From the NCBI GenBank assembly GCA_036873135.1, contig JAPTYO010000010.1:26157772-26221771 (forward strand): a stretch of DNA of 64,000 nucleotides. Reading direction: 5' to 3'. The DNA is from Clarkia xantiana subsp. parviflora (taxonomy: Eukaryota; Streptophyta; Magnoliopsida; Myrtales; Onagraceae). Numbering within the stretch: position 1 is the first letter of the stretch; every line of letters starts with the position of its first letter. The position numbers were made by a program, and so were the translations under genes. A model generated the notes under the pieces. It made no database searches. It was not told the DNA's origin and saw only the letters and a list, made by a program, of their open reading frames with translations. Shown piece after piece: positions 33,837 to 46,600 of this stretch.

Positions 33837-36357
33837 ATGATTCGAACAAAAGGCCATTATATCGGCTCAAAAGTGAAATGGAAAGCACATACATCATTCA
33901 CAAAGGCTTCTCAAGTAGATATCGGTGTACAAATATCTGACACTAAGGAAGGGAAGTCATTACATGCGTACCTCCAGCGTACGCACCTCCTGCGGGCGTA
34001 CCTCTAGAGTGCGGACCTCCAGCATGCGCACCGCCAAGCATGGATACCGCCAAGCATGGATACCGCCAACTGTACATACCACCAAATGCACACACCTTCA
34101 TGCGCATGTACCCTCAGGTACACGCACCTTCAACGTCCGCACCTCCAAGAGTGCATACAGCCAAGTGCGCACACCTCCAAGGGCGCACACATTCATGTAC
34201 ACATACCTCTAAGCTCGCATGCCTTCAAAAAGCACATCTCAAAGCAGCTATCAGGTCCGCACATTGAATAAATGGACATCATATAAAAGAGTGTTACTCC
34301 ATGTCACCGCGATATGACATAGCAAAGATAGACAATATAAGGTCACGTCGTGCTACTCCGTCGCCACTATAACCAGCCGAGCCAATCGCGCCTGCCTGGA
34401 AACGCGCACTTAACGTCGTCATCCACCGTACGCTCAAGTGCCATCTCAAAGATTTCAATGCGGAATACCATCACATGGATTCCGATATATACCTTCGAAG
34501 CGTTTGCCCGTCCAATATACTTCAAGGGAGCTCCACTATTTACAATGGGTTATACGTCAAATACGACTTATTAACACGCACGGAGGAGCGAGATCACACA
34601 TAGTGCATAGGAGGATATACCTCCACCCCAACCCGTCTTAGAAAAGACGCGACCTTATACTACTCAAGTGGAAGGAGTACATCCATCACAAACAGGGGGC
34701 GATTACATTACCAATGATGCTAGGGATATCAACACTCCCACACCCGTATCCTTCCCATATCCTCTTATTTAATTTAATTTCATAGCGTAATAACTCCTTA
34801 AGTGGAGTAGATATTTTATATTTGCTATTCTCGTGTTTTTCAAAAATGATCCTGTCGGATATCTTCGGACTCCGTATTGTATATATTCAGAATGACTACG
34901 ATGAGAATCCAGCAAAAATGCCGATGTCGACCAAGAGAGTCGCTGCGAGCGTATACGTCACAGGCGAACAAAAACGCCGGCACTGACCAAAACATCGCCG
35001 CCGAAAAACTATCTCGCTCAAACATGTTTGATCGCCAGAACCGCTTGTTCAGCATCATCAAGGAAACACACGCTGAACAGAATGTTCACTCCCAAGAGCA
35101 TCTACAGGGACAAAACTCTGGAAAAAGATGGCCAAGATGGAAGTTTTACTTCTAAAAGGGAGGCAAACACCGTTAACATCCTACTCATGACGGTCACAAA
35201 TGACCACTCATCTACTACAACCCCCCCCCCCCCCCCCCCCCCTCCCCAAATAGCTTAGCACCAAGCTTGTTGGGAGACATTGTAGTGCACTAATAAGAAA
35301 GAGGGGGAACCATTCAAATGGCAACACACCATACCCACAAAGTGAAGAGACCACTTGTTAACATGAAAGGGGGCGTCCTCGAACATAAGTATCCCAGAAA
35401 TTGATGAAGACACATCGCATGGGCTGCGCCCACCCTCACGGACAAATGTTCCGTCAACTCCACGGTCGATGAAAAAATAACACTCGACCTACATGATTTC
35501 GAAGAGTCACCAAGAGGGTGAGAATTCAAAATCACACCTATCGCGCTAGACGCACACTTCCACCAAGTTCCTCGCAATTGGGTGATAATGAAAAATGGCT
35601 TCTCCACTTCATCAAAAAAATGTGGGGGCACTGAAAACATTCCTCGAAGACGGAAAAGAGGAAACCTATATGTGGTCAAACGGCAAATATTTGTTTTCAT
35701 AAATCAGAAAACTCAAGGGAACGAGACATACGCATGCTCCTATGACAAGCAAACAAGAATACAAATCCAGACAAATAAGGCGCTGGTAGAAAATTCTATT
35801 ATTGAAGTCATGCGCCGCACACCGAATGAATGAAAGTTACTACAAAGGTAAAAGGGGAAGAAGCCTATCATTTCGACATACCTTATCTGGGCATACACTC
35901 GCAGCATGAGCACAACATGCAAGGAAATCAAGCCATAAGACATATCTATTACGGGGGCAGCCCTTTGAACACAACATGAAGAGGATCGCAATCAAATCGA
36001 ACCCCTCAAAAATATTTGAAAATACTCTAAGGTAAAGGTGAAGTGCATTGAGACCGCCGAGTATCACCGACAAAAGAGTAATCATTTACCTTACATTCCA
36101 TAATCTATACAATTTGATATAACCATGCTTTGCAAGTTTTGGTTTGATGATAAGGAGAATAAGGAAAGGAAATTACGAGCCTTCCTCAAATACGAACATC
36201 GCTATATTGCTCAACAATGGAAATGTTCGAAGCATAGAACACAGATATACGGGAGGAAAGAATTCTCACAAAAAAGTGGCTATCATGTCCACACATCGCG
36301 AAGTGGCTATCATGTCCACACATCGCAAAGTGGCCGTAACGCCTATGCATCGCAATA
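33837..36357 (+). mobile_element. Interior of pol-less Tat relative C
   Basis: Just after the primer site a short frame MESTYIIHKGFSS (from about 33880) matches the start of pol in element G (MASVYVIHGGYGAG), but no protease follows. Instead come alanine/proline-rich codons (CGTACCTCCAGCGTACGCAC-type 12-bp repeats, 33966-34260). A block shared with element D in opposite orientation follows (GATCACACATAGTGCATAGG, TATCAACACTCCCACACCC, 34840-35300). It includes the frame 34877-35155 with DQNIAAEKLSRSNMFDR. A 26-bp C-run lies at 35221-35242. Two GTGGCTATCATGTCCACACA repeats close the recognisable part. Confidence 0.6.
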
Positions 36358-36960
36358 AAAATAAACAGTTGAATAATATTTGAAATTAAGTTCAAAATAT
36401 ATTAATTAACATCATACTATAATCATGTACAATTTTTTAATTTTGAGATATTTCATTTTAGAAAATATACTTTTAATTTCTTATTCATTACTGGTAAAAA
36501 AATTATTAATATGAAATTTACTAATTTTGTATTTTTATTTTAGTTTTTATGCTTATTTGATATAAAAAAATTCAACTATATAATGTCTCCAAATTTATAC
36601 ATGAACTATTCAACTGAACTACTCTTTTTTTTTTCCATGATTCAACTGAACTACTTCATTTTGCAAAGTTGGGAGGCTGAGTAAGACATATTTTATAAAT
36701 TTATAAAAACTCAATGAAATTCATTATCTATCTCACCACATGAACAATATAAAAGAGTAATTACAACTAATAACATGAAACTAGTTCATTCCGTGCAAAG
36801 TACACATCAATCATTTAGTCAAAAAATATTTCACAATTTCTTGAAGATTTTTTTTTATATTATTATATATATATATAAAAATTGGGCCTAGAAACAAGAA
36901 GGGTCATCTTGTAATTTGGAATAAATTATATTATTTTTATCCACTCGAATAAGCATTTGG
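36358..36960. other. AT-rich intergenic, nothing recognised
   Basis: No gene seen. The 3' end of element C could lie here, but no second LTR was found. Confidence 0.45.
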
Positions 36961-36964
36961 GCAA

Positions 36965-37158
36965 CGAGAAATTTTTAGTTACAACGGTTCCAATAGCTAG
37001 AGTCTATATGTTGCCCCTTTTACCTATCATAGTGAGACAAGTGAAAATGGATAAAAATGAGGAGTTTGGCAGTGACAAGTGTCACTTTGCTATAGATAAG
37101 AGAGACAACAGATGAACTCCGGCTGTTAGAGCCGATGTACCTAAGAATTTCTCTTGGG
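36965..37158. mobile_element. Small MITE
   Basis: The left end ACGAGAAATTTTTAGTTAC and right end GTACCTAAGAATTTCTC form imperfect inverted repeats like a common plant MITE with GAGAAATTCTTAGG termini. No exact target duplication was confirmed. Confidence 0.45.
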
Positions 37159-38161
37159 CAACAACGGGTTTATGATGACTGAACAGCAGAGACCACGGTC
37201 CAGCATTTGCAGCTCATGCTTCGGTCATGGTGTTTCTTAAGACTAGTGGGTTTATATGGGGAAATTCTTGTATATATTTGGTGTTTACACCAAACCAACA
37301 TACACGTGACTAGTGTTAGACACTTTCTTTTTGCTGTGAATTTTCTTTTCCCTCCAGATGTCTTCATGTAGAGTGTAACGAGCTAGGTTGAGTTAAGTAT
37401 CCATTAAACTCGACTAAGGGAACGAAAAATCGAGCTCGAATTCAAAATCAGTTGAGTTTAAAAGTAAGCTCGACTCCTATTCAAATTTGATGTAATCAAG
37501 CTTGACTCATAAGTATAAATAAATTATATTAAGTTAAGAATTCTCATAATTATAAAAATCTAAATCGACTTGATTAGTCTCAACTCGAATTCAGTTAACT
37601 TATGTATTAATTAAATAATAATTATAAATAAATAAAAATTAATAAAATATATCCAATGTTGAATTGATGATATGTAATGTATATATAAAGTAAGAGGACT
37701 TTTTTAAAGCTTTTTCAGTCTTGCGAGTTATTTAAAGCGACTATTATCAAGTTTGAACTCGACTCGATAGGTTAAAAAACCCAAGCAGACTAAAAAAATA
37801 CGATTTGAGTTCGATTTTTAATCTAGTATATTAAGAATAGTTTACAAGTAGTTTGACTCACAATTTTATTTGAAGGATCCTATCAGAAGGGCATCACCCG
37901 TAGCATACCTGCTCCATACCTTGAATAATCCTCACTTGTACCGGATCAATCCGTAAAGGTAAAGTCTTTTAAGTCGAATTCGAGATTTGACAATGCCGAT
38001 TCAGAAAAGCTCACAAATAGTTTAACTCATATCTTAAGGGAATCTATCAAAAGGGCAATAATGGTCGAATACTAACTTCACAAATTAAATAATCTCCACT
38101 TATACTAGATTCAACCAATAATGGGTAGAATGACGGCCCTAATTTTATTATTATTATAGAA
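37159..38161. other. Intergenic; weak internal direct repeat
   Basis: No gene. 37850-37990 and 38020-38150 look like two diverged copies of one segment (TTTGACTCACA.../TTTAACTCATA..., TCTATCAAAAGGGCA). 37380-37830 is rich in CTCGA/TCGAG motifs. Confidence 0.45.
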
Positions 38162-39892
38162 CTAGATAACTTACCCGCGCTTTGCACGTTATAATAATTT
38201 GTGAATTTTATTCACTAATAATATATATAACACTTATATTTGACTATATATAAATTTTTAGCATTCATTAGCATTCATTAGTTAAAATTAATTTCACTAA
38301 TTATAATATAAAATAAAATAATATTAATTATATTTATCAGAATAGTTTTCATTGTCATTTATATTATTTCTTCTCATTTTTTCGTAGAGTTTCTATGCGC
38401 TGAGATTATTTTATATTTTTATGAAATCTATTAGTTTTGTATATTTAGATAAATATATTTTGAATAAAAATATAAGTGTCTTTTTTTTTGGGGGAAAAAT
38501 ATAAAAATATTAATATTTATATCTATCTCTTATTATCAATTAAAAAATAAAAAACTTATTCAAAAATATGTTTGGTCAAAAATATATGTTATGTATCACA
38601 TAGTTATTTAAAAAATTATTACAATAGAAAAAAAATACTTTTACTTTATGGTTTATGTGATCTAATTAATTATAATTATTTACATGTTGATAACATGCAA
38701 CTATTGTTTCTTGAAATTGATATGTAATATAAATATTTTTTCTTTTATTTAATCTTAGATTTCATTCTAATAATAAAAAATATGCACATAATAAAATCAT
38801 AAATGCACGTTACAAATAAGATACATTTTCTAACTTTTTTGGAGGATGAATAATTTTTTTTGAAAGATTTTAAAGTAAGTTACATGATATACCATATATG
38901 TAAGATAAATGTTACTTTGCAATGAACCAATCATAAGTCGTGTTTTGAAATTTGATATGAAAATATATTAATTTAACATATATATTTTTTTATCCACATT
39001 AACGTCAAATAATTAATATGGAAAATTGGTATCATATTTTGCCATTATTAATTTAACATTAAAATTTTATGATCCATATTAACAGGAAATCATTAACATG
39101 GAAACGTGGTTTTGTATTTTTTTTTTTTCATTAATTATTGGACATTGCTATAGTTACATTATTTTTTTTAATCATGATTTATGGGTAATACAAAATCGCT
39201 AAAATAATTCTTTTTGTAACTCTCAAAATAAATCGAGGTCTGAAGAATTTATTACACCGAAGATTTTTATTGCTAAGCACTACCTCAAGGCTCAACAGTT
39301 AGAACTGATTTACCATTAAGATTATAATTAATATTATAATATATAAAATAATATTAGTAATTGATGATTTTTATTATCAAATGACATTAATAACTATGAC
39401 TACCATTCCGTTATCACTTTAACATTTAATCATTTCATGTTTTCTATATATATTTCCAACACTTGGATTAGTTTATGTTTTTATTTACTTTTTTTAATAT
39501 TAAAAAAAAATTGTAACTAATATATTCATTATATTTTCTTAGTTCATTATTTATTTAAATAAATATTATTTTGGCAAAGCTATTTAATTATTTATTTTTC
39601 GACCAATTTTAGTGTACTTTACAAATCTATTTGTTAGAGTGAAAACTTGCAATTTTCTTTTGTATGAGGTTTAAAACTCAATTTTACAAACTTAAAAATG
39701 AAACGGTTCATAACATGGAATGTGATGTTTTGCTTGATTTATAAAATTCCATGTGGAGGTAATATGATGATGTAACTTCTCAAATTTAACATGGACCAAT
39801 AAATTGACTTCATTTTAATACATAGGAAAGAAAAAGTTGTGCAAAAACCTTACATATGTTAGGAGATTTTTCAGAATTATATTATATATAGA
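38162..39892 (-). mobile_element. Second non-autonomous Helitron
   Basis: The minus strand ends CGTGCAAAGCGCGGGTAAGT then TATCTAG, followed by T. The CGTGC/GCGCG hairpin lies about a dozen bases before CTAG, a typical plant Helitron 3' end. The likely 5' end at 39892 reads TCTATATATAATATAATTCT, with CTCCTAACATATG further in, like many plant Helitrons, although the preceding base is T rather than A. The interior is very AT-rich with no Rep/helicase. Confidence 0.6.
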
Positions 39893-40337
39893 ATTCCAAT
39901 TAAATGATAAATTGCGTAGTGGGTGAGAAGTGTTTCATTTGACTTGGTCGTTGCTGGATTACGTGGAGCATCATCCATCCCATTTCGTCAATTAGATTAC
40001 CCAAATTTTGTTGGCTAGTTCGTTTACCTGACCAACAAATTAATGGTTCTAGTGTAGTTCATTTTCATTTTCACGTAAATAAATGTGAGGATTTAATGTT
40101 TATACATATACTATAGTCTGTGTATAACAGAAGTGATAGAGATATTTGACAACGATATGCACCATTATTCCACTAGTGGGTCACACAACCTTGGACTTAA
40201 GGTGTCATTTGTTTGACCTAACAATCAAAACATTCGATAATAAAGAAACTAACATTCCAAGGACACAAGACAAACCATTCAAAATTTCAAATCAAACCAG
40301 AAATAACACTTAAGAAGCTTAACTTGCCACGCAAGTC
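39893..40337 (+). promoter_or_regulatory. Upstream region of the lectin receptor kinase gene
   Basis: AT-rich, with no clear TATA box placement. The leader before the ATG at 40338 is AATAACACTTAAGAAGCTTA followed by ACTTGCCACGCAAGTC. Confidence 0.3.
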
Positions 40338-42583
40338 ATGTCTCCACGGCTTCTTCTTACAGTTCTGAGCCTTCTCCTAGCAACGGCAACTTCTGCCCAA
40401 CAAGTCGACCTCGTCTTCAATGGCTTCCGATCAACACTGAACCTGACGCTCAATGGGTTCGCCAAAATCACACCAGACGGCCTCTTGAAGCTGACGAACG
40501 ACACGATGCAGCTTGGCCACGCCTTCTTCTCCGATCCAGTAACCTTCAAGAACTCGCCCAACAGCTCCGTCCTCTCGTTCTCCTCCACTTTCGTCTTTGC
40601 TAGCGTTGCTCCCTACACCAACTTCAGCGGCCATGGAATCACCTTCGTTATAGCTCCGGACAAGACCCTCGCCGGAGCTCGGCCGAGCCAGTACTTCGGC
40701 CTCTTCAATGAAAGCAACAACGGAAACACGACGAACCATGTCTTTGCTGTAGAGTTCGACAATATCCAGAACACCGATTTTAAGGATATCAACAATAACC
40801 ATGTTGGTGTGGATATTAACAGTCTGGAATCCTCTGTGTCTGCTCCGGCAGGTTGTGAAATTTTAGACAAATCACTTGATAAATTGTCTTACATTTTTTA
40901 CAGATATATGTGAAATGCGTGATTTAATATTTATATTTCAACGCAGGTTACTTCAGCTCTTCGGGAGGGTTCGTGAACATCTCTTTGTTAAGTGATCTAG
41001 CGATGCAAGCTTGGGTCGATTACGATGGACCCATGAAGCAAATCACGGTTACCTTAGCTCCGTTTAAGGTTCCAAAGCCGAACATTCCTCTACTATCGAA
41101 ATCCATCGATCTCACTCCCGTTTTGAAACAGAACATGTTTGTCGGGTTTTCAGCTTCGACAGGTTCGTTACCAACTTCGTACTGTGTTCTTGGTTGGAGT
41201 TTCAAGAATATCAATGGAGAATCGCAGGAGCTTGCCCTGAAAAAGCTCCCAAAGCTTCCCCGAATCAAACATGAGTCAATTCCGTGGTTGTTAACTGTCG
41301 GGATCCCGATGCTATCCTTATTATTGGTCTCTACGGCGATCTTAGTCGTTCTTTATTACTTGAGGAGAAAGAAAAAGTTTGCGGAGGTTTTAGAGGATTG
41401 GGAGCTCAACTATGGACCTCAGAGGTACAAATACAAGGATCTTTACATTGCCACAAATGGATTCAAAGACCAGTTCTTGCTCGGTAGAGGCGGATTCGGA
41501 AGGGTTTACAAAGGGATCTTGCCGACTTCGAAAGTAGAGATTGCTGTCAAGAGAGTGTCTCACGAATCAAGACAAGGGATCAGAGAATTTGTGTCGGAAA
41601 TCAGTAGTATTGGTCGTCTTCGGCACAGAAACCTAGTATCCCTCCTAGGATATTGTCGGAGAAAAGACGAGCTTTTATTAGTCTACGATTACATGTCGAA
41701 TGGGAGTCTTGACAAGTACCTCTATAACCAACCTGACAAAACGCTAACTTGGAGCACAAGGAATCGAGTCATAAAGGGAGTGGCGTCGGGGCTTTTGTAC
41801 CTACACGAAGGATGGGAACAAGTTGTGCTACATAGAGACATCAAGGCGAGTAATATTCTTCTCGACGCTGAATTCAATGGTCGGTTAGGAGATTTCGAGC
41901 TGGCAAGATTATATGACCACGGGACCGATCCTCAGACAACTCATGTGGTCGGGACTTTAGGGTACCTTGCCCCAGAGCACACGATTACAGGTAACTTTTC
42001 CCCCTCAAATTTTCGTGTTATATACGAAATTTAAAACTTAAAATATGTATACTTAGCTCTTGAAAGTCGTACATTTACCGCATTTACACGCACTAACGTA
42101 AATTCCTAGCTTCGTCCCTAACAGGTAAGTCCACCAAGGCCACTGATGTGTTTGCTTTCGGGGCTTTTCTCCTCGAGGTTGTTACGGGAAGGAGGCCTAT
42201 AGAGATTCGAGGGAGTGATGATGTGATTTTGGTGGATCGGGTGTTTTCCTTCTGGAGCAAAGGGGAAATTCTGGCGGCTCGGGACCCGAATTTGGGGGAT
42301 GATTTTGTTGAAGAAGAGGTGGAGTTGGTTTTGAAACTAGGGTTGATGTGTTCGCAGTGGGAGTCAGGGATGAGGCCGACGATGAGGCAAGTGGGCAGTA
42401 CTTGGAAGGGGATAAGGCGATGAAGGAGCTTTCTTCGGATCTCGAAATGTTTTGGAGGGGGCTGAGTATGCTCGTGGAGACGGGTTTGACGACTATGCCA
42501 TGTATTCTTCGTCAACTTCTACGGAAAAGCCCTACTTGACGATGTCGTCGATTGCGGAGTCTCATCTTTCGTGTGGAAGATGA
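40338..42583 (+). pseudogene. L-type lectin receptor-like kinase, DFG changed to DFE, frameshifted tail
   Basis: Plasma-membrane receptor kinase of the legume-lectin class. Exons 40338-40851, 40947-41990 and 42125-42423 join in phase through GT-AG introns of 95 and 134 bp into 618 codons. Order: signal peptide (1-20), legume-type lectin domain with FAVEFDNIQN (about 23-250), transmembrane helix (about 285-310), kinase with GRGGFGRVYKG, IAVKRV lysine (about 373) and HRDIKASN (about 467). The catalytic DFG reads DFE (GAG at 41897-41899). After MRPTMRQV a missing base near 42393 shifts the frame to an early stop at 42423; a second missing base near 42484 is needed to reach the family tail ending at 42583. 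Most known family members are intronless, so the two introns are also unusual. It may encode a truncated pseudokinase or be a recent pseudogene. Confidence 0.88.
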
Positions 42584-43341
42584 TTGGAGTTTTGAGCTTT
42601 GATTGTTAGTCTATGCACTTATAATGTATTATGTGTTTTCAATAACGTAAGGCTCAAGGAAACTAATGCATTGTGTGTTTTTTAACGTAAGGATCAAAGT
42701 AAACCTACATTTGTATAGTTGCAAGGGGTCAGGCATGGGCTGGTGTATTTTTTTTCTTCCACGTAATGTGTAGGGAATAAGACATACTATTTAACCAACT
42801 TATACATAAGCTCGAATCAATTTGTAAGTGAAGACATTCGGTATACTCTTATCCACGCTTTAACAGAATGTCCTACAGAACAGAGCTATCTATATGTAGA
42901 GTAACACCATTAGTATCAACACTAACTCGACTTTTTTTATCCGAAACCGAGCATATTAGACCGAGCATCAACACTAACTCCACTTCTACGGTCGAACTCT
43001 ATCCGCAAATTCGGATCTCTTTCCCCTAGAATTTCACTTTTTCTCCCTAGCGTAAATACCCAATCAACTAGCACGACATTATCCTCTGTCTTTCTCAACT
43101 CAATCGACCTCCTACTACATGCAACCTGATAGAAAATATTCGATCAGGTAACAGAGCTAGCTAAGTACAGATTAGTTTATCTTAGTCGATACTTTGCTAA
43201 TACGTGAAAACAAACATGTCATAAAGATCTATCTCAGACGTGTAAGTACGGAGCTTCCGTGGCTCGGTGTCACCGAGTTGTACAATAATTTTTTTTTTTT
43301 TTTTTGTAATTACCGCAACAAATCTAAGCTCAGCGAAGTGG
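42584..43341. other. Intergenic, nothing recognised
   Basis: 3' flank of the kinase gene, with a T/A-rich tract at 43290-43306. No other feature supported. Confidence 0.5.
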
Positions 43342-43620
43342 TCAGCTGCAACCACCTCCACAACCTCCACCATCGCCACCACAACCAGCAGCACCACCAC
43401 AGAAGCATACGAAGGTGACAACTGCATCTACTGCTGTCGTACCTGAATCCACTACAATCTGCAGTTCCACATCTTTTTGATTCTGTTGTGGATTATTAGC
43501 TGTGGTTTGTTCTTCCTCTCGGGCTTGAACTACGCATTTTGCAATTGGAAAAACGAGCAGCACGAATATAAGAACGACTCTGGTAGAAGTGCCACAAGAG
43601 ACACATATATCAAAGGCGTT
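43342..43620 (-). CDS. Possible small secreted Cys/Gly-rich protein, start unresolved
   Basis: The minus-strand frame contains a hydrophobic signal-like stretch (RVVLIFVLLVFPIAKC), a polar glutamine/asparagine region, and a tail alternating glycine and cysteine (CGGAAGCGGDGGGCGGGCS) before the stop at 43342. The frame is open upstream to a stop near 43645 but has no ATG before the signal-like stretch. The only nearby ATG (about 43651) is in another frame, so a frameshift or unseen exon is needed. Function unknown. Confidence 0.35.
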   Translation of the reverse strand, partial: NAFDICVSCGTSTRVVLIFVLLVFPIAKCVVQAREEEQTTANNPQQNQKDVELQIVVDSGTTAVDAVVTFVCFCGGAAGCGGDGGGCGGGCS

Positions 43621-43636
43621 GGAAATGATTGTATTA

Positions 43637-43676
43637 AGTGAATTGCCATTTTATCTGTGTTTAATGGCAATTCACT
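43637..43676. other. Perfect short hairpin
   Basis: GTGAATTGCCATT, loop TTATCTGTGTTT, AATGGCAATTCAC. It could be a small foldback remnant. The following CACTACTTGGT is repeated three times within 160 bp. Confidence 0.6.
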
Positions 43677-43699
43677 ACTTGGTATTGTATAGATATCAC

Positions 43700-46600
43700 T
43701 ACTTGGTGTTTTTCCATAGTAGAGTGTATTAGAGGTATGACCTCGTCTTCCCTTTATATAGTCGTCGTAAATCAGAGTTCACTTGATGGACTTGCTCATC
43801 TTCATAAGGTTGCCACTACTTGGTGATTTTACCAAATTAGGGTATGAGTTGCGCTAATAGGTCGCGTCCGACCATTAGATAATTGGTATAGGTCAGAGGT
43901 CGTTGTTAGACTTGTCTATCCATATAGCATCCTGAAGTAGGACGTGTGTTGTAACCTGCAAGTCTTTTGCAAATTCTTTGATATTGAATCAAGATGTTAG
44001 CTAAAACATACTATGTGATTATGCATCTTTATGTAGGACTGTCTTGCCCACTTATTGTCCATTTGAACTAGTTTATCAATGCGACTGGGTTGAACTATTC
44101 GATCTCTGTACTGGGTTCGATTAGTTCATTCCATTCTTATTGTATTAAATTCGACAAAATCAGACTATGCGAACTGGATCCTTAGTTCGCGTAGTCTGTT
44201 CTATTCGCATTGCTTTTTCTCATAGGGGTGTTATCCCTTACCTGGGTTTTCCCGTGGAAAAGTGCTTGTTACCTGGATATATTCCAAGTGTGGAGGTTGC
44301 CTTTTCAAGAGCGATTATTGTTGTTTCCAACTTTGGGCGGATCATACGGAGGGTTCATGTTGTTGTTCCCTCTTTGTGCCTTCTTTTTAGAAGGTGTAGT
44401 GTCATGGGACTATGTGGCTGAGCAGTGCCATATTCAACATCTTTATCTATTTCTCGGTGGAGTGCCGAGAATTTTTTCATGCGCCCCCCCCCCCCCCCCC
44501 CCCCCCCCCCAGTAATTGCTCGGTAGTCACACCGTGCTTTCGTGCCCTATGGATGATAATCCACTTTGGCTTTCCTTGCTCAGTGACCTTCGTGTCTTGG
44601 GCTCCCTATTCATATGTTTGCTCGATTGTGCCTGCTTGCTTGAGCACAATAGGTGTCTCTTGTGGCAACTTTCCTTTATCTATACTTGTTCGTACTGATC
44701 ACGATCACGTTTCTGAGTAAAGCCTTTTTGGATGTACCCTTGAGGGGGTTGGGGGTGGGTAATGGAGACTTCTCCCCTTTCATCATTGGATCCCGTTTTT
44801 TCAATTGACTCATTGTAAAAGTCGGTTTGGCGTAGTACCACCGACTTTGTGCTATTCATATTCACTTTAAGATTGTTGTTGAGATCTCTTGATCAATGTC
44901 AACTCTCATATATATATTCTTCTACTATGCGAGTAGAATGTTGATAGCTATGTGTTGCTGCCTTCCCCCTTGACATGAGAGTTGGCAAGCTGTAATTGTT
45001 TTTTCCACATATGTGTGTCCGACGTTTTTAACATTTCTTCTTATTGAGCCAAGTAGCTGTGCTCGCTCTTGAGGAGGGTTTGTAACTTGCATTCCCTCAT
45101 TTTCCCTTTAATCGGTGATATTTGTCGAGATCAATACGTCTCAACTTTTCCTTGGAGAATTCTTCAAGGCTCTAGAGGGATGTCGTTTACTGCGATTCTC
45201 CTTCTTGTTATAAACAGAGGGTTTCCCTCGAAGTAGCCATGTCCTGTCACTCGGCAATCTCTAGGGTTGTACTCATGTTGTGTATGCACACAATGATAAG
45301 CGATGTTGGATCGATGGGGTTGTCCCCCTTCTTCCTTTGTAATAGTTGTCATTCACTCAATGCTAGGTGCATAATGTCAATGGAAAGATTTTCTATCGGC
45401 CTGCTCTGTTAGGACTTGTATCATTGGTTGCCTTTCTTCCTTGTGAGATGGTAAATGAATGTTCATAACCACCCAAGTGCGTTGAACTTGGTGGAGGAGT
45501 GCGCCTAACGTGAGGCCGCGATCTCGAATCTTCACGTACCTATCTTGATAAACATGTCATTCATTATAAATATAATGCGGAGTCTAAGGATCTCCGGTTT
45601 AAGATCATAATTCAAAAATGAGAATGTGATCATCTATTAGATGGCTTCTCCGCATAGGGAGTCCATTTTTGCAAGGAAAAATGTAAGGATACTCATAAGG
45701 ATATATCTTCCATCCCTGTATCAGCCTTATTGGTAGCGTTATCGTCTCCCTATGGGTATGTTGACGTTTCACCAAAGCTTACCAATGGGAGGTACCCTGG
45801 TATTAGGTATGCCGGACTCTTTCCTAGTATCGTCAATAACTGGACATGGAGGATGTCTGCTGAACTCCTTCCATGCACTATAATTCTCTTCATGTTGAAG
45901 CTAGCGATTTCCTGCTGTTGTAACCAAGGCATCGTTCTGTGGAAACTCTATGTGTTCCATACCCTTTTTTGAGAATCGGATGACCATGTTGTCCTCCTCT
46001 CACTGCTAGGCTCCGGGCCTTGTAAAATCCTTAATAGAAGTGTGTTGCCTTACTTGGGATGAGCTACCAGGTGCAATCGTACCTACTGACTGCTTGGGTG
46101 TTTGCCAATGAGAGTGGGTGTTGTCCATGTGGTATGGTTTCCCCAATCTTGTGAAGAGGTATTCTCGTGGCTGCCTCTTCTTATGCTAATAGCTAATAAG
46201 TAATCTCTTTGTTTTGCGGGGAAGACGCGTTGTGACTCGGATGGTGCCCCCCTTGCATATCAACGCAAGATGGTGTCTTCCGACGAACTTGGCGCTATGA
46301 TACTTAGCAGAAGGTTGTATTGAATGAGTGGTGCTTTGTGACCCTCATGGTAGTTCTTCTATAGGATGCTAAGAGAGCTCAACTTATTTTTGGAAGTGAA
46401 CCTTCCATCTTAGTGATTTTTTCCCAGAGACTTGACTTTATATGTGCCCTTTGAGAATGAGCAATTTGTTCCTCACGTGTTCCTTTGAGGAGTCTAATCA
46501 ACTGATAGTGCCGATCAAACATGTTTGGACAAGAGATTTTGTCGGCGGCGATGTTTTGATTGGTGACGACGCTTTTGTTCGTCAGTGACGTGTAACCTCG

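Noticed and set aside
35314..36085. Frames of 81-128 codons in the interior of element C
   Set aside because: No domain, and the matching region of element D does not keep the same frames.
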